This document shows, piece by piece, positions 1 through 7,016 of a DNA stretch of 23,589 nucleotides (position 1 is its first letter; the number at the start of each line of letters is the position of its first letter). The position numbers and the translations under genes are program-made. Origin of the DNA: Candidatus Desantisbacteria bacterium CG1_02_38_46 (GTDB taxonomy: Bacteria > Desantisbacteria > UBA1551 > UBA1559); NCBI GenBank assembly GCA_001871015.1, contig MNUO01000002.1, positions 1 through 23,589 on the forward strand. Direction: 5' to 3'. The notes below the pieces were generated by a model. That model saw only the letters and a list, made by a program, of their open reading frames with translations, was not told the origin of the DNA and did no database searches.

Positions 1-12
1 TTGGCTAATCAT
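1..12 (-). CDS. 5' end of an unidentified gene running off the left edge
   Basis: Only four codons are visible (M-I-S-Q), so no product can be named. The start is supported by a near-ideal Shine-Dalgarno AGGAGG (complement of 19-24) six bases before the ATG at 12-10, and by a consensus promoter further upstream at 50-78. The promoter plus the inverted repeat covering the leader suggest a regulated, well expressed gene. Confidence 0.55.
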
Positions 13-19
13 GCCTAAC

Positions 20-48
20 CTCCTGTATTTCATTCGTTCCTACAGGAG
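20..48. repeat. 8-bp inverted repeat over the start of transcription (operator-like)
   Basis: CTCCTGTA at 20-27 and TACAGGAG at 41-48 are perfect inverted copies 13 bases apart. One arm contains most of the Shine-Dalgarno of the left-edge gene; the other overlaps the predicted transcription start. Because transcription probably starts inside the outer arm, a DNA operator for a dimeric repressor is more likely than an RNA hairpin. That is inference. Confidence 0.45.
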
Positions 49-49
49 T

Positions 50-78
50 ATTATAACGATAATAGGCGGATTAGTCAA
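50..78 (-). promoter_or_regulatory. Sigma-70-type promoter for the left-edge gene
   Basis: On the minus strand TTGACT (complement of 73-78) and TATAAT (complement of 50-55) are separated by exactly 17 bases. Transcription would begin near 43, inside the inverted repeat at 20-48, leaving a leader of about 30 bases before the ATG at 12. Confidence 0.75.
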
Positions 79-198
79 GAGGGCTTACCCACACTTTTCC
101 CTGAAGAACCAAATTAAAGAACTGTCTACTAAAAAGTATTATTTTTGAACCTGCAAGAAATTTTTAGAAATTTTCTACTCTAGAAAAATTTTACCTGA

Positions 199-765
199 TT
201 ATTTGCTCAGATGTCTGGAGTTGCGCAATACTTCTATGTCGGCAATGACCGCCACCGGAGGCCTGGCCGCAAGAGTCTTTTTTGTGTTCTTATGAGAAAG
301 AGCGGCAATCGGCGAGGTATAGCCATTCATTGACGGTGCTGTAGGATAGGAGATATAAGGAATCTTTACTTTGTCGCATGCATATTTTACAAGGTCATTG
401 ATTGTCCCCGAACCAACAGCAACTGCAAAGTCAAATTTCCCCTTTATTTCTCTTGCAAGTCTATCAGCGAGCTCCTGCTGGGCATGCAAATTCTTACCAC
501 GAGGCGTAATGAATACTTCAACACTCACTTTAAGTCCCTTTTCAGCCAGGTATTCGGAAAGTAACTCTCCTGCAACAGCAAAGGTATTTTTGTCCCCCAC
601 AATAAGGACCTTACGCCCTAACGCGGAATCCGCTGCGAACTTCAGCAGGCACTCCTGCGCATTCGTCCCAACATAGATTTCTCTTGTCGGAATAAAGTGC
701 ACCCTGCCGCACTTGCAATGAATTTTCTTCCCCAGAAATTTTTTCAAATCTGACGAAAACCCCAT
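199..765 (-). pseudogene. Glycerol-1-phosphate dehydrogenase (AraM/EgsA-like), C-terminally truncated
   Basis: The 188 residues match the NAD-binding half of the iron-containing-alcohol-dehydrogenase-like G1P dehydrogenase family, which reduces dihydroxyacetone phosphate to glycerol 1-phosphate. Visible signatures are the GSGTINDLVKYA nucleotide-binding loop and the downstream YPTAPSMNGYTSP segment. The family runs to roughly 350-400 residues; here the frame stops right after a VIADIEVLRNS motif, before the helical domain that supplies the metal ligands, and no continuation was found in 1-198. It is therefore probably inactive. GTG at 768 and ATG at 765 overlap the stop of the winged-helix gene upstream (TGATG), so translation would be coupled; the ATG is chosen. 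The truncation could also be an assembly or recombination junction. Confidence 0.75.
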
Positions 766-989
766 CACTCTTTATTGTTTATCACAGTATAATATTTCTG
801 ATTTCTTGCCCTCGGAGCAGGATTTGTGCGTCCCAAATTTCCTTCTTCCACCATCTTTTTAAGATAGTTATTGACGAGGTATATCTTGTTTATCCCTAAT
901 TCAAAAGATAATTCCTTAGCAGAGCGAGAGGCCCTACACAACTCAATAATTTGTTCTTTTATTTCTTTATAGGTTCTATCCGAAGTCAT
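765..989 (-). CDS. Small winged-helix DNA-binding protein
   Basis: A 74-residue basic protein. Its centre (KEQIIELCRASRSAKELSFE, then LGINKIYLVNNYLKKMVEEG) has the helix-turn-helix layout of a winged helix, followed by a wing-like NLGRTNPAPRARNQKYYTV strand. No effector domain is present. Several in-frame starts lie upstream (1016, 1007, 1001). The ATG at 989 is preferred because it overlaps the preceding CxxCxxCC gene by only 14 bases and begins just before the recognisable domain. It is translationally coupled to the truncated dehydrogenase downstream. Role as a local regulator is inferred from size and fold only. Confidence 0.6.
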   Translation of the reverse strand: MTSDRTYKEIKEQIIELCRASRSAKELSFELGINKIYLVNNYLKKMVEEGNLGRTNPAPRARNQKYYTVINNKE

Positions 990-1521
990 CAAAATCTTCA
1001 TTAACATCAAAATCATTAAAATCCTGATGAGATAAAAGTCTATCTTTCAAATACTCATAGACATTAAATACAATGGGGCAAACAGAGTAATTATCAATAA
1101 CTTTAGTTAATCTGGAAGTAAAATCTTTTTTGTGTAAATAAGGATATTCTCTACATTCCTGTGGTTTCCATTTCTCTACTGTACATATTTTATCTTTTAA
1201 AAACGGACAAGGTTCTTCCTTAATTTTTAGTTTTCCTAAATCTTTATCTCTAATTAGATACTGCTTTTCAAATCGTCCCGGAGAAATTTTTAAATGTTTT
1301 GATAATTTCTCTATATCTTTTTTATCAAAAGTAGGAGAAAGAGTTTTGCAACAATTTCCACATTTTTTACAATCTATTTCTTTGGATATTTTCTGATATA
1401 ACTTATGAACAAGAGAATCAATTTCTTTTGAATCACGACCCTTTAAGAAATTTCGAAATCTCCAATTCTCTTCATCCTTTTCCTTTGCTAATTTTTTAAT
1501 TTTCTCAAGGTCTATTTCCAT
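976..1521 (-). CDS. YkgJ-family CxxCxxCC cysteine-cluster protein
   Basis: A 181-residue protein with the zinc/iron-chelating CxxCxxCC domain. Visible ligands are C51, C54, C57 and C58 (CKKCGNCC), then C105 (EEPCPFL), C113 (KICTVE) and C123 (QECREYPY), the usual spacing for this family. The biochemical role of the family is poorly defined; a metal cluster protein in the cytoplasm is the safe statement. The N-terminal 45 residues are charged and helical, and the last 15 residues are an acidic tail (F-N-D-F-D pattern) encoded by a short DNA repeat. The start at 1521 has a strong AAAGGAGG site upstream. Base composition is AT-rich like the neighbouring metallopeptidase. It is third from the end of a four-gene minus-strand cluster. 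Confidence 0.85.
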   Translation of the reverse strand: MEIDLEKIKKLAKEKDEENWRFRNFLKGRDSKEIDSLVHKLYQKISKEIDCKKCGNCCKTLSPTFDKKDIEKLSKHLKISPGRFEKQYLIRDKDLGKLKIKEEPCPFLKDKICTVEKWKPQECREYPYLHKKDFTSRLTKVIDNYSVCPIVFNVYEYLKDRLLSHQDFNDFDVNEDFDDFG

Positions 1522-1575
1522 TTATTCCTCCTTTGGTTTATCTGATGCCTTTTTTCTAATCCTCCCTCTTTGAAT

Positions 1576-2094
1576 CTAATTTTCCACATCCTTCTCGCTC
1601 TCATTGGATTCAAATCCTTTTGCTATCAAGTAACCACGCGCTCTTTCAGATAACGGGTATCTATTAACGATGTTCCAGAAAGATTCACTGTGATTAGGTT
1701 CAACAAGATGCGCTAATTCATGAACTATTACATAATTTCTTACCCAGTCAGGCATTTTTTTCAGCCGATAGGAAATTCTGATAGTTTTTGTCCTATGATT
1801 ACAACTGCCGAATATCCTATCCTGGTTGGGACTGTATTCTATTGAACTAATTTCTAATCTCCCGGAAAAATATTGGTTGTTCAGTCTATTTGTTTCCTCT
1901 TTTAATATTTCCGGAGTTTTATTTAATTCCTGGACAAGTTTACGTTTTTCAAATCTTTTTTTAAACCTATCAATTATTTTCTGTAATTGTTCTTGTGGCA
2001 TACCAGCAGGTGCATTGACATACATTATGTCGCCAATCATTCTTGCATTTATTGTTTTTATTCGTCTTGGACTAAAATTTATTTTTATTTCCAT
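1576..2094 (-). CDS. YgjP/SprT-like zinc metallopeptidase (DUF45 family)
   Basis: About 172 residues. The HExxH zinc site VHELAHLVEPNHSESFW (near residues 124-140) carries both histidines, the catalytic glutamate and the third ligand in NHSE; this arrangement, together with the preceding RISYRLKKMPDWV segment, is typical of the M48-like YgjP/DUF45 group. Members are cytoplasmic and of uncertain substrate. TTG (2100), GTG (2097) and ATG (2094) are consecutive in-frame starts; the ATG is chosen, with an AGGGA ribosome site nine bases upstream. It is the first gene of the short minus-strand cluster. I did not find a convincing promoter in 2095-2200. Confidence 0.85.
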   Translation of the reverse strand: MEIKINFSPRRIKTINARMIGDIMYVNAPAGMPQEQLQKIIDRFKKRFEKRKLVQELNKTPEILKEETNRLNNQYFSGRLEISSIEYSPNQDRIFGSCNHRTKTIRISYRLKKMPDWVRNYVIVHELAHLVEPNHSESFWNIVNRYPLSERARGYLIAKGFESNESEKDVEN

Positions 2095-2176
2095 CACCAA
2101 GAGTCCCTTACGGTATTAAAGTATTTCTTTGTCATATTATCACTGCCCACCAAAGACAAATTTTTAACATCTTATG

Positions 2177-2197
2177 GAAAATAGTGTCTGTCACTAT
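2177..2197 (-). terminator. Hairpin just after larA, weak terminator
   Basis: ATAGTG (2181-2186) and CACTAT (2192-2197) are perfect inverted copies around a 5-base loop, and the minus-strand transcript continues into TTTCC. It starts three bases after the larA stop codon. The stem is short and the U tract brief, so termination efficiency is uncertain. Confidence 0.4.
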
Positions 2198-2200
2198 CTT

Positions 2201-3490
2201 TCACACAACTGGAACCGTTGTTGCACCATCCAAGAGAAAAGATATTGTTGCTTTTTTCCCTTTAATAGCAATGGCATCGTCAATTGCCTGCTGAATATTA
2301 TGATATGGCTTTATGAACATTTTCTTTACTTTCTCATCCGGCAATCCTGTTGCTGCCCAGAATTCACTCCGCGATGCAAGTTCAGCAATCCGCTTTGCCT
2401 TATGAGCACCTAATTTATAGGGCTCTGTATTGACTTTGTGAATCACCTCTTGCGGTGTCCTGCAGGAAAACAGAATCTCAGAATAATGTCCCTCTCCAAG
2501 CCCTCTCTTGCATGCTGAGACAAGGATGAGAATGCCGCTGTCCTTCAAAATACGTTTCCCGTTTTCAATTGCCTGCTGAGACTGATAAAAATTGATGTCC
2601 CAGGGCGATTTAGCAACTGTAACAACAATATCCGCCTTATTCTCTGCTTTCGCTGCAAATACCTCGTTTACTTTTTCCAGTGCTAACAAGTGCGAATCGA
2701 TGATATTGCCAGATTCTGCAGCATAAATCTTTCTATTATGACTCAGGACAACCTGTATTGAGAAAATTTCTTTGTCAAACAGTTCCAGCCCTTCTATAAT
2801 ATCTTCATCCACAGGGTTTCCCTCAAGTTTCAATGAGGTTGCATCAGGACTGAGCGCAAAGCGATGGTTTGCCTCAATGGTTTTATACGAAGCTATACCG
2901 GGTATAATTGCTTTTCTTCCACCAGTATAACCTGCAAAATAGTGTGGTTCCACTGAACCAATGATTAAGATTTTGTCCGACTCAATTGCAAGGCGATTGA
3001 TATAAACTTCAGTTTTTCTGGATGTAATACCAATGTAAACCATATCTTCATCCCTTTTTGCATTGTGGATGAAGAGCGCTTGAGAAAACCTGGAAAAATA
3101 TTTTCCAAAAATCAACTTAAGGTCGCCGCGAGTTGGTGCTCGATGTGCCCCTGTTGCAACAAGGAACTTAAACTTGTCTCCTGATATATATCCGCTCAAG
3201 AATTCCAATATCTTAGCAGTAGGACAGGGTTTTGTGGCATCGTTTAATATAACAAGTACATTTTCTGCATCAAACAGAAACCGTTCCAGCGGCGGCTTGT
3301 GCAGCCGAAAGTAGGCACTCTGCCGAAAGTAGGCACTCTGGAAGTGGAAGTGCGGAACCGATAATGCTTTACGCAGCACCTCAGTTTCATCACTAACTTT
3401 TACCCTCTTGGGGGAGAGGACATCGAGGACATTCCCCTGTTTTATATTTACTTCAATTGTTGAATTATTATAATCCAATTTTATTTTCAT
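2201..3490 (-). CDS. larA: LarA-like nickel-pincer racemase/epimerase family protein
   Basis: A 429-residue member of the lactate racemase (DUF2088/LarA) family, whose members racemise or epimerise 2-hydroxy acids using a nickel-pincer nucleotide covalently held by a lysine. Visible elements: the NDATKPCPT segment (83-91), where family members usually read DxTR, so the arginine is replaced by lysine; ATGAHR with H116; EPHYFAGYTGGRK with H183 and the cofactor-binding K193; and NH209. Substrate cannot be read from sequence; close relatives act on lactate, malate or sugar acids. No larB/larC/larE cofactor genes lie in the window. Residues 51-62 contain a duplicated six-residue unit. It is the last gene of the DUF1844-acyP-vanZ-barrel-yacP-larA operon, 12 bases after yacP, with no clear ribosome site of its own. 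Confidence 0.85.
   Translation of the reverse strand: MKIKLDYNNSTIEVNIKQGNVLDVLSPKRVKVSDETEVLRKALSVPHFHFQSAYFRQSAYFRLHKPPLERFLFDAENVLVILNDATKPCPTAKILEFLSGYISGDKFKFLVATGAHRAPTRGDLKLIFGKYFSRFSQALFIHNAKRDEDMVYIGITSRKTEVYINRLAIESDKILIIGSVEPHYFAGYTGGRKAIIPGIASYKTIEANHRFALSPDATSLKLEGNPVDEDIIEGLELFDKEIFSIQVVLSHNRKIYAAESGNIIDSHLLALEKVNEVFAAKAENKADIVVTVAKSPWDINFYQSQQAIENGKRILKDSGILILVSACKRGLGEGHYSEILFSCRTPQEVIHKVNTEPYKLGAHKAKRIAELASRSEFWAATGLPDEKVKKMFIKPYHNIQQAIDDAIAIKGKKATISFLLDGATTVPVV
3304..3339. repeat. In-frame 18-bp tandem duplication inside larA
   Basis: The unit GCCGAAAGTAGGCACTCT occurs twice back to back, giving QSAYFR-QSAYFR in the protein near residues 51-62. The six-codon length keeps the frame. 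The unit is more GC-rich than the surroundings and lies in a loop between the N-terminal strands and the NDATKP segment. Confidence 0.85.
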
Positions 3491-3502
3491 GTCAAAACAA
3501 AA

Positions 3503-4048
3503 TTAGATTCTGCCCTTTCCCTGATAATATTTTTTCAGTTCCTCAGTGATTTTCTCCTGGTGAGCAGGACTGATAATTTTTTCAATCGGGTACCCACGAA
3601 GTTGGTGCGGGTGGGGATGTAATCGGGTTTTCTTTTTATGTTGTGGAAATAGTTTTTTTGCAAATTCATTTGTGCGCCAGATTGTAGCTCCAAATATTCT
3701 TGCACACTCCCGAATTTCCCGGTCATCGCTAATGACAACAACCTGTCCAGAATCTTTCCCTCTAATACGCAGGTTGTGTGCTTTTTTTATCTCTTCTATA
3801 ATAAAGCTGTCAGCGCTCTTCTCCTTACCAAAAATCACTTTAGTATTTGGCGGCGGCTGAAATTTATAATCTATTCCTGCGCCGTCAAAAAAAATGGTGG
3901 CAAAGTTTTTACTATTTTTGCCACACAGAACTTTAGCGGTTTGTGCAACAAGTTCACGCTGAGCCCTTAAAAAATTTCCATCTGCAAGTTTTAGAAATTC
4001 CGGGGTACTCTTGAGTATATTGTTTCCGTCTAAAAGATAGTGTATCAT
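3503..4048 (-). CDS. YacP-like NYN-domain ribonuclease
   Basis: A 181-residue protein with the NYN/PIN-like fold of the YacP (Rae1) family, which in Bacillus cleaves mRNA on the ribosome. The acidic metal-binding residues are visible in LLDGNNIL (D7), KSADSFIIEE and VVISDDREIRECA, and the GATIWRTNEFAKKL end of the domain is present. The C-terminal tail HPHPHQLRGYPIEKII is atypical, coded by a GC-rich imperfect palindrome at 3588-3612, and may be a repeat insertion. The start overlaps the stop of the secreted barrel-like gene by four bases (ATGA), so it is translationally coupled. Confidence 0.8.
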   Translation of the reverse strand: MIHYLLDGNNILKSTPEFLKLADGNFLRAQRELVAQTAKVLCGKNSKNFATIFFDGAGIDYKFQPPPNTKVIFGKEKSADSFIIEEIKKAHNLRIRGKDSGQVVVISDDREIRECARIFGATIWRTNEFAKKLFPQHKKKTRLHPHPHQLRGYPIEKIISPAHQEKITEELKKYYQGKGRI

Positions 4049-4755
4049 TTTGTCGTAAATGGAAAAGTTATGCTGACATCTACTGAAAGACCACTTAAAT
4101 CAAAAGGAGCAGAAGAACCCGGGCCAGGCGGACAGGGTAAACTACCGGCTTCGGAATTCCAGCCCACAACTGGTAGATAATTATATGAAGCATTTAATGC
4201 CAGGATGAAACCTACACCAGTCTCCTCAAAGAAATGGTAACCTGCTCTTGCCTGTGGCTTTAGTAAAAGTGAAGCCATCCAGAATTTTCCGCTGTTTGCT
4301 CCAAGAAGCGTAAGTGTAGTCCCGCCAAAACCAAGTCCTGCTCCAGCATTAACAAAAAAACCCCCAAATTTTAAAACCTCGTACTCAAAGAGGAATTCAC
4401 CCATTGTTATGGACATTTCCGCCTTGTTTGTACCATCCACCGATGAAATTTCCCGCTTGAGAAAATTCGGTATAAGTGCCGCAAAACCAGATAGTGTGGT
4501 CATAAATCTTATTCCCCAATATGTTTTATTGTCAATCTGATTCTTCTGTGCATACCCAAAAATCAGGGGCATATCCCCGAAAGCAGAAAATCCATAGCTT
4601 CCAATGTAATCATTGATGGGCTTCATATTTATGAAGTTAGCCCCAACGCTAAACTCATTATGTTTAATCTTGAATTCTTCCATTCCACCAAACTGTGCAA
4701 ATACAATGCCCGGCAATAACATTATGCCCACCATCACCATCATTTTTTTAAACAT
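4045..4755 (-). CDS. Secreted beta-barrel-like outer-membrane protein
   Basis: A 236-residue protein with a clear signal peptide: MFKKMM, a hydrophobic stretch, and a VFA-Q cleavage site near residue 21. The mature part alternates hydrophobic and polar residues, is rich in glycine and aromatic residues, and ends in a strand finishing SITFPFTTK, which fits a small outer-membrane barrel of about eight to ten strands. No catalytic motif was recognised, so the function is unknown. A glycine-proline loop near residue 211 (CPPGPGSSAP) could be extracellular. Start chosen at 4755 with a strong GGAGGT site upstream. It overlaps vanZ by eight bases and yacP by four. Confidence 0.65.
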   Translation of the reverse strand: MFKKMMVMVGIMLLPGIVFAQFGGMEEFKIKHNEFSVGANFINMKPINDYIGSYGFSAFGDMPLIFGYAQKNQIDNKTYWGIRFMTTLSGFAALIPNFLKREISSVDGTNKAEMSITMGEFLFEYEVLKFGGFFVNAGAGLGFGGTTLTLLGANSGKFWMASLLLKPQARAGYHFFEETGVGFILALNASYNYLPVVGWNSEAGSLPCPPGPGSSAPFDLSGLSVDVSITFPFTTK

Positions 4756-5149
4756 AACTACCTCCTTTTTTGAAAATAACCCAGATTAACAAAGAGAATC
4801 CAAGTCCCATAATATCAGAGAACAAATCGTATCGGTCAAACCCCCTGCCTGGTATCCATTTCTGATGAAATTCGTCCACAAAAGCAAAGATTATACCGAC
4901 CAGTAGCATCAGGAATATTTTTTCAACTAACGGATTTGTTGAAGGCGCAATCACAGTTTTTGCGGAGATAACCTTTCCGGCCCGCCAGATAAAAATTATT
5001 CCCCAGATAAAAAATTCGATAAAATGACAAATTTTATCTTCGTATCCCAGCCCGATTTTGGGTCCCTTCAGATATGGAATTGAGGAAAAAGTAAAAATCA
5101 CTCCACTCCATATAATTACAGGCCACCAGAACTTCCAGAAAATTTCCAT
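4748..5149 (-). CDS. VanZ-like membrane protein
   Basis: About 133 residues with four hydrophobic segments. The VanZ-family signature is present: a DKICHFIEFF segment in the second membrane helix region and, later, FAFVDEFHQKWIPGRGFDRY followed by D-L-F-S-D-I-M-G. In glycopeptide clusters VanZ confers low-level teicoplanin resistance; stand-alone homologues like this have no established role. A TTG at 5170 would add seven residues, but ATG at 5149 sits right before the first membrane helix and is preferred. Neither start has a good ribosome site. A 6-bp hairpin lies between this gene and acyP. Confidence 0.8.
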   Translation of the reverse strand: MEIFWKFWWPVIIWSGVIFTFSSIPYLKGPKIGLGYEDKICHFIEFFIWGIIFIWRAGKVISAKTVIAPSTNPLVEKIFLMLLVGIIFAFVDEFHQKWIPGRGFDRYDLFSDIMGLGFSLLIWVIFKKGGSYV

Positions 5150-5170
5150 AAAATATTCTTGTTCGTTCAA

Positions 5171-5189
5171 CAGGTTAAATGAAAACCTG
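5171..5189. other. Short hairpin between acyP and vanZ
   Basis: CAGGTT (5171-5176) and AACCTG (5184-5189) are perfect inverted copies with a 7-base loop, in the 51-base gap upstream of the vanZ ATG. There is no U tract, so it is not a terminator; it may be an mRNA processing or translation-tuning hairpin. Confidence 0.4.
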
Positions 5190-5200
5190 CTGCTACCTCT

Positions 5201-5479
5201 TCAATAACCATGCCTGATATTGAAATCTTCGAATTCGCCTTTGAAGACTTCTTCAGATATTTCAACGTTCCGCACATATGCACCGGGTGGTCCCTTATGA
5301 CAGTATTTCACAAATTCCTCAATGGCGTCATCCTCGCCCTCTGCAACTGATTCCACTTTTCCATCCGGAAGATTCCTCACCCAGCCCTTCACACCCAATT
5401 TTTGCGCCTCGTCACAAGTTTCAGCCCGGAAGCAAACTCCCTGAACCATTCCGGAAATGTATAAATGTACCCTTCGCAT
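5201..5479 (-). CDS. acyP: Acylphosphatase
   Basis: A 92-residue enzyme of the usual acylphosphatase length, hydrolysing carboxyl-phosphate bonds in the cytoplasm. The phosphate-binding loop GMVQGVCFR (10-18) supplies the catalytic R18, and GWVRNLPDGKVE (32-43) supplies the catalytic N36, both intact. The C-terminal FEDFNIRHGY is the expected final strand. It follows DUF1844 by eight bases, with AAGGGT as ribosome site within the gap, so the two are co-transcribed. Confidence 0.93.
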   Translation of the reverse strand: MRRVHLYISGMVQGVCFRAETCDEAQKLGVKGWVRNLPDGKVESVAEGEDDAIEEFVKYCHKGPPGAYVRNVEISEEVFKGEFEDFNIRHGY

Positions 5480-5487
5480 AAAAACCC

Positions 5488-5817
5488 TTACTTGTTTTCC
5501 TCTTTTTTCTCCTGTTCCTTCGGCTCAGCACTCGGCTCTTTACTCACTTCATCGCTGTAATTGAGATACAGGTTGCTCAGGGTTGTGAGCAACATTTTCT
5601 CCTCGGTCTTCGTGAGATTTCCTCTGGTTTTGTCCTTAAGCATATCCAGCATGTCAATGCTTGCCTTTGCCTGCACAATGTTCTTCTCAGTCTTGCCGGT
5701 CATTGGATTTGAAATTTTTCCAAGTTGCATCATTGCTGCCTGTGATATTGAATATACCAGACTCATAAACTGATAATTTGGAATATCATCCTTCTCTTGT
5801 TCCTGCTCGTCAGCCAT
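5488..5817 (-). CDS. DUF1844 protein
   Basis: A 109-residue acidic protein. The conserved core (QFMSLVYSISQAAMMQLGKI, then the alternation AKASIDMLDMLKDKTRGNLT and a C-terminal helix LLTTLSNLYLNYSDEV) is the DUF1844 domain; no biochemical role is known. The tail is a run of K/E-rich residues. ATG at 5817 is chosen over 5838 because a perfect GAGGAGG sits five bases upstream of it. It is the first gene of the six-gene minus-strand operon and is served by the promoter at 5850-5878. Confidence 0.85.
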   Translation of the reverse strand: MADEQEQEKDDIPNYQFMSLVYSISQAAMMQLGKISNPMTGKTEKNIVQAKASIDMLDMLKDKTRGNLTKTEEKMLLTTLSNLYLNYSDEVSKEPSAEPKEQEKKEENK

Positions 5818-5849
5818 AGCTACCTCCTCAAATTGCAATTACACCGATA

Positions 5850-5878
5850 ATTATACCATATCCCTGGCTTACTTTAAA
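5850..5878 (-). promoter_or_regulatory. Extended -10 promoter of the DUF1844-larA operon
   Basis: TGGTATAAT on the minus strand (TATAAT is the complement of 5850-5855) is an extended -10 element. A weak -35 TTTAAA (complement of 5873-5878) lies 17 bases upstream, overlapping the last codons of the preceding URO-D gene. The leader is about 26 bases and contains the GAGGAGG ribosome site. Confidence 0.6.
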
Positions 5879-6930
5879 CTCCCTGTTTCCTGGTAGAATG
5901 CAAGGATATTCTCAACCGGGACATCGACCTGGAAATTGTGTGTGGGGGCGAGAATATATCCGCCGTCTTTACCCAGCACTTCAATTCTCTCGCTGACTTC
6001 ACGATGAACATCTTTTGTTGTTCCTCTGGGCATTGTTTGCTGGACATCCACTGCGCCGTGGAAACAAAGCTGTCTGCCGAATTTCTGCTTGAGTTCTGCA
6101 GGCACCATTCCCTTGGCCTGAACTTGAATCGGATTTAAAATATCAATACCAATTTCAATCAAATCAGGAATGACTTCTCGTATTGAACCACAGGAATGAA
6201 ACATTGCCTTGATATTATAGTCGTGACACAGCCGGGTATATTTTTTCAAATAAGGAAATACAAATTTCTGCAACATCTGCGAGGAAATGAGCAGCCCGTT
6301 CTGCGTACCCAGATCATCGCCAATCAGAAGAATATCCACCTTACCTTCTGATATTTCAAAAATACGCCTGTTTATCTCCAGATAAAACTCGCTTATTCTG
6401 TCAAACATTACCTGCACGAAATCAGGATTTAGCGCAAGGTCGGTCATCATTTTTTCCATTCCCCTCAGGTAAATTCCCTCATGCAGAACAGTGGTACGAT
6501 TTGTGCGCTCATCACAGACAACGATGGCATAATCACGATATTTATTACAAAGGATATTTATTTCGGAGTAATCAAACCAACCAGGATTTGGCCAGTTGAA
6601 TTTTTCAAGATCGGCAATGGACCCTGCATCGCCAAGTGGCGAATGGGAAACTTCCTCATAGATCGCGTCACCTGTCTTGATTCTCTTGCGTCTTACCTGC
6701 CAGATATCCTCAGTACTTCCATCTGAAAAAGTGCGCAGTTGTGGACCAGTGTATCGAGGGAAAATATAGCGCAAATCAACGCCGAGTTTCTCAAGCAATT
6801 TATCTCGGCCCTGAATCCCGAAATGGGCAAGAAGTTTCCTGTCAACATCTTTTGTTGCCCAGTAATCCACCGGCACCCGGTCAGGTTTACGATGAGCAAT
6901 TGTTACCAATACTCTTTCCTTGTGGTTCAT
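5869..6930 (-). CDS. Uroporphyrinogen-decarboxylase-family protein (methyltransferase-like)
   Basis: A 353-residue TIM-barrel protein opening with MNHKERVLVTIAHRKPDRVP, the usual start of the cobamide-methyltransferase-like branch of the URO-D superfamily. FHSCGS near residue 246 gives the H-x-C zinc motif of corrinoid-dependent methyltransferases, and CFHGAVDVQQTMPRGT and YILAPTHNFQVDVP are the expected C-terminal motifs. True heme URO-D is unlikely given these features; the substrate is unknown. No corrinoid protein gene is nearby. The gene is monocistronic-looking, driven by the promoter at 6943-6971 with an unusually short leader, and its 3' end contains the promoter of the next operon. 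Confidence 0.85.
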   Translation of the reverse strand: MNHKERVLVTIAHRKPDRVPVDYWATKDVDRKLLAHFGIQGRDKLLEKLGVDLRYIFPRYTGPQLRTFSDGSTEDIWQVRRKRIKTGDAIYEEVSHSPLGDAGSIADLEKFNWPNPGWFDYSEINILCNKYRDYAIVVCDERTNRTTVLHEGIYLRGMEKMMTDLALNPDFVQVMFDRISEFYLEINRRIFEISEGKVDILLIGDDLGTQNGLLISSQMLQKFVFPYLKKYTRLCHDYNIKAMFHSCGSIREVIPDLIEIGIDILNPIQVQAKGMVPAELKQKFGRQLCFHGAVDVQQTMPRGTTKDVHREVSERIEVLGKDGGYILAPTHNFQVDVPVENILAFYQETGSLK

Positions 6931-6942
6931 ATTTATTTGTTT

Positions 6943-6971
6943 ATTCTACCACATTTTATAAAAAATTGCAA
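6943..6971 (-). promoter_or_regulatory. Promoter of the URO-D-family gene
   Basis: TTGCAA (6966-6971) and TAGAAT (complement of 6943-6948) are 17 bases apart on the minus strand. Transcription would start around 6936, only about six bases before the ATG at 6930, and no Shine-Dalgarno is present, so the message is probably nearly leaderless. Confidence 0.6.
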
Positions 6972-6972
6972 C

Positions 6973-6996
6973 AAAAAAAACTCCTTTCTGAAGAGT
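6973..6996 (-). terminator. Intrinsic terminator of the DUF763-fragment unit
   Basis: On the minus strand a six-pair stem with one G-U pair (complement of 6980-6996, sequence ACTCTTCAGAAAGGAGT) is followed at once by seven T residues (complement of 6973-6979). It points away from the remnant at 7017-7145 and stops just before the URO-D promoter. Confidence 0.6.
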
Positions 6997-7016
6997 ATTT
7001 TTATTTTACAAAAGGA

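Noticed and set aside
158-191. AT-rich inverted repeats after the truncated dehydrogenase as a terminator
   Set aside because: Stems are almost purely A/T and competing foldings exist, so no stable hairpin can be claimed. The 13-198 gap otherwise holds only the promoter and dyad already listed.
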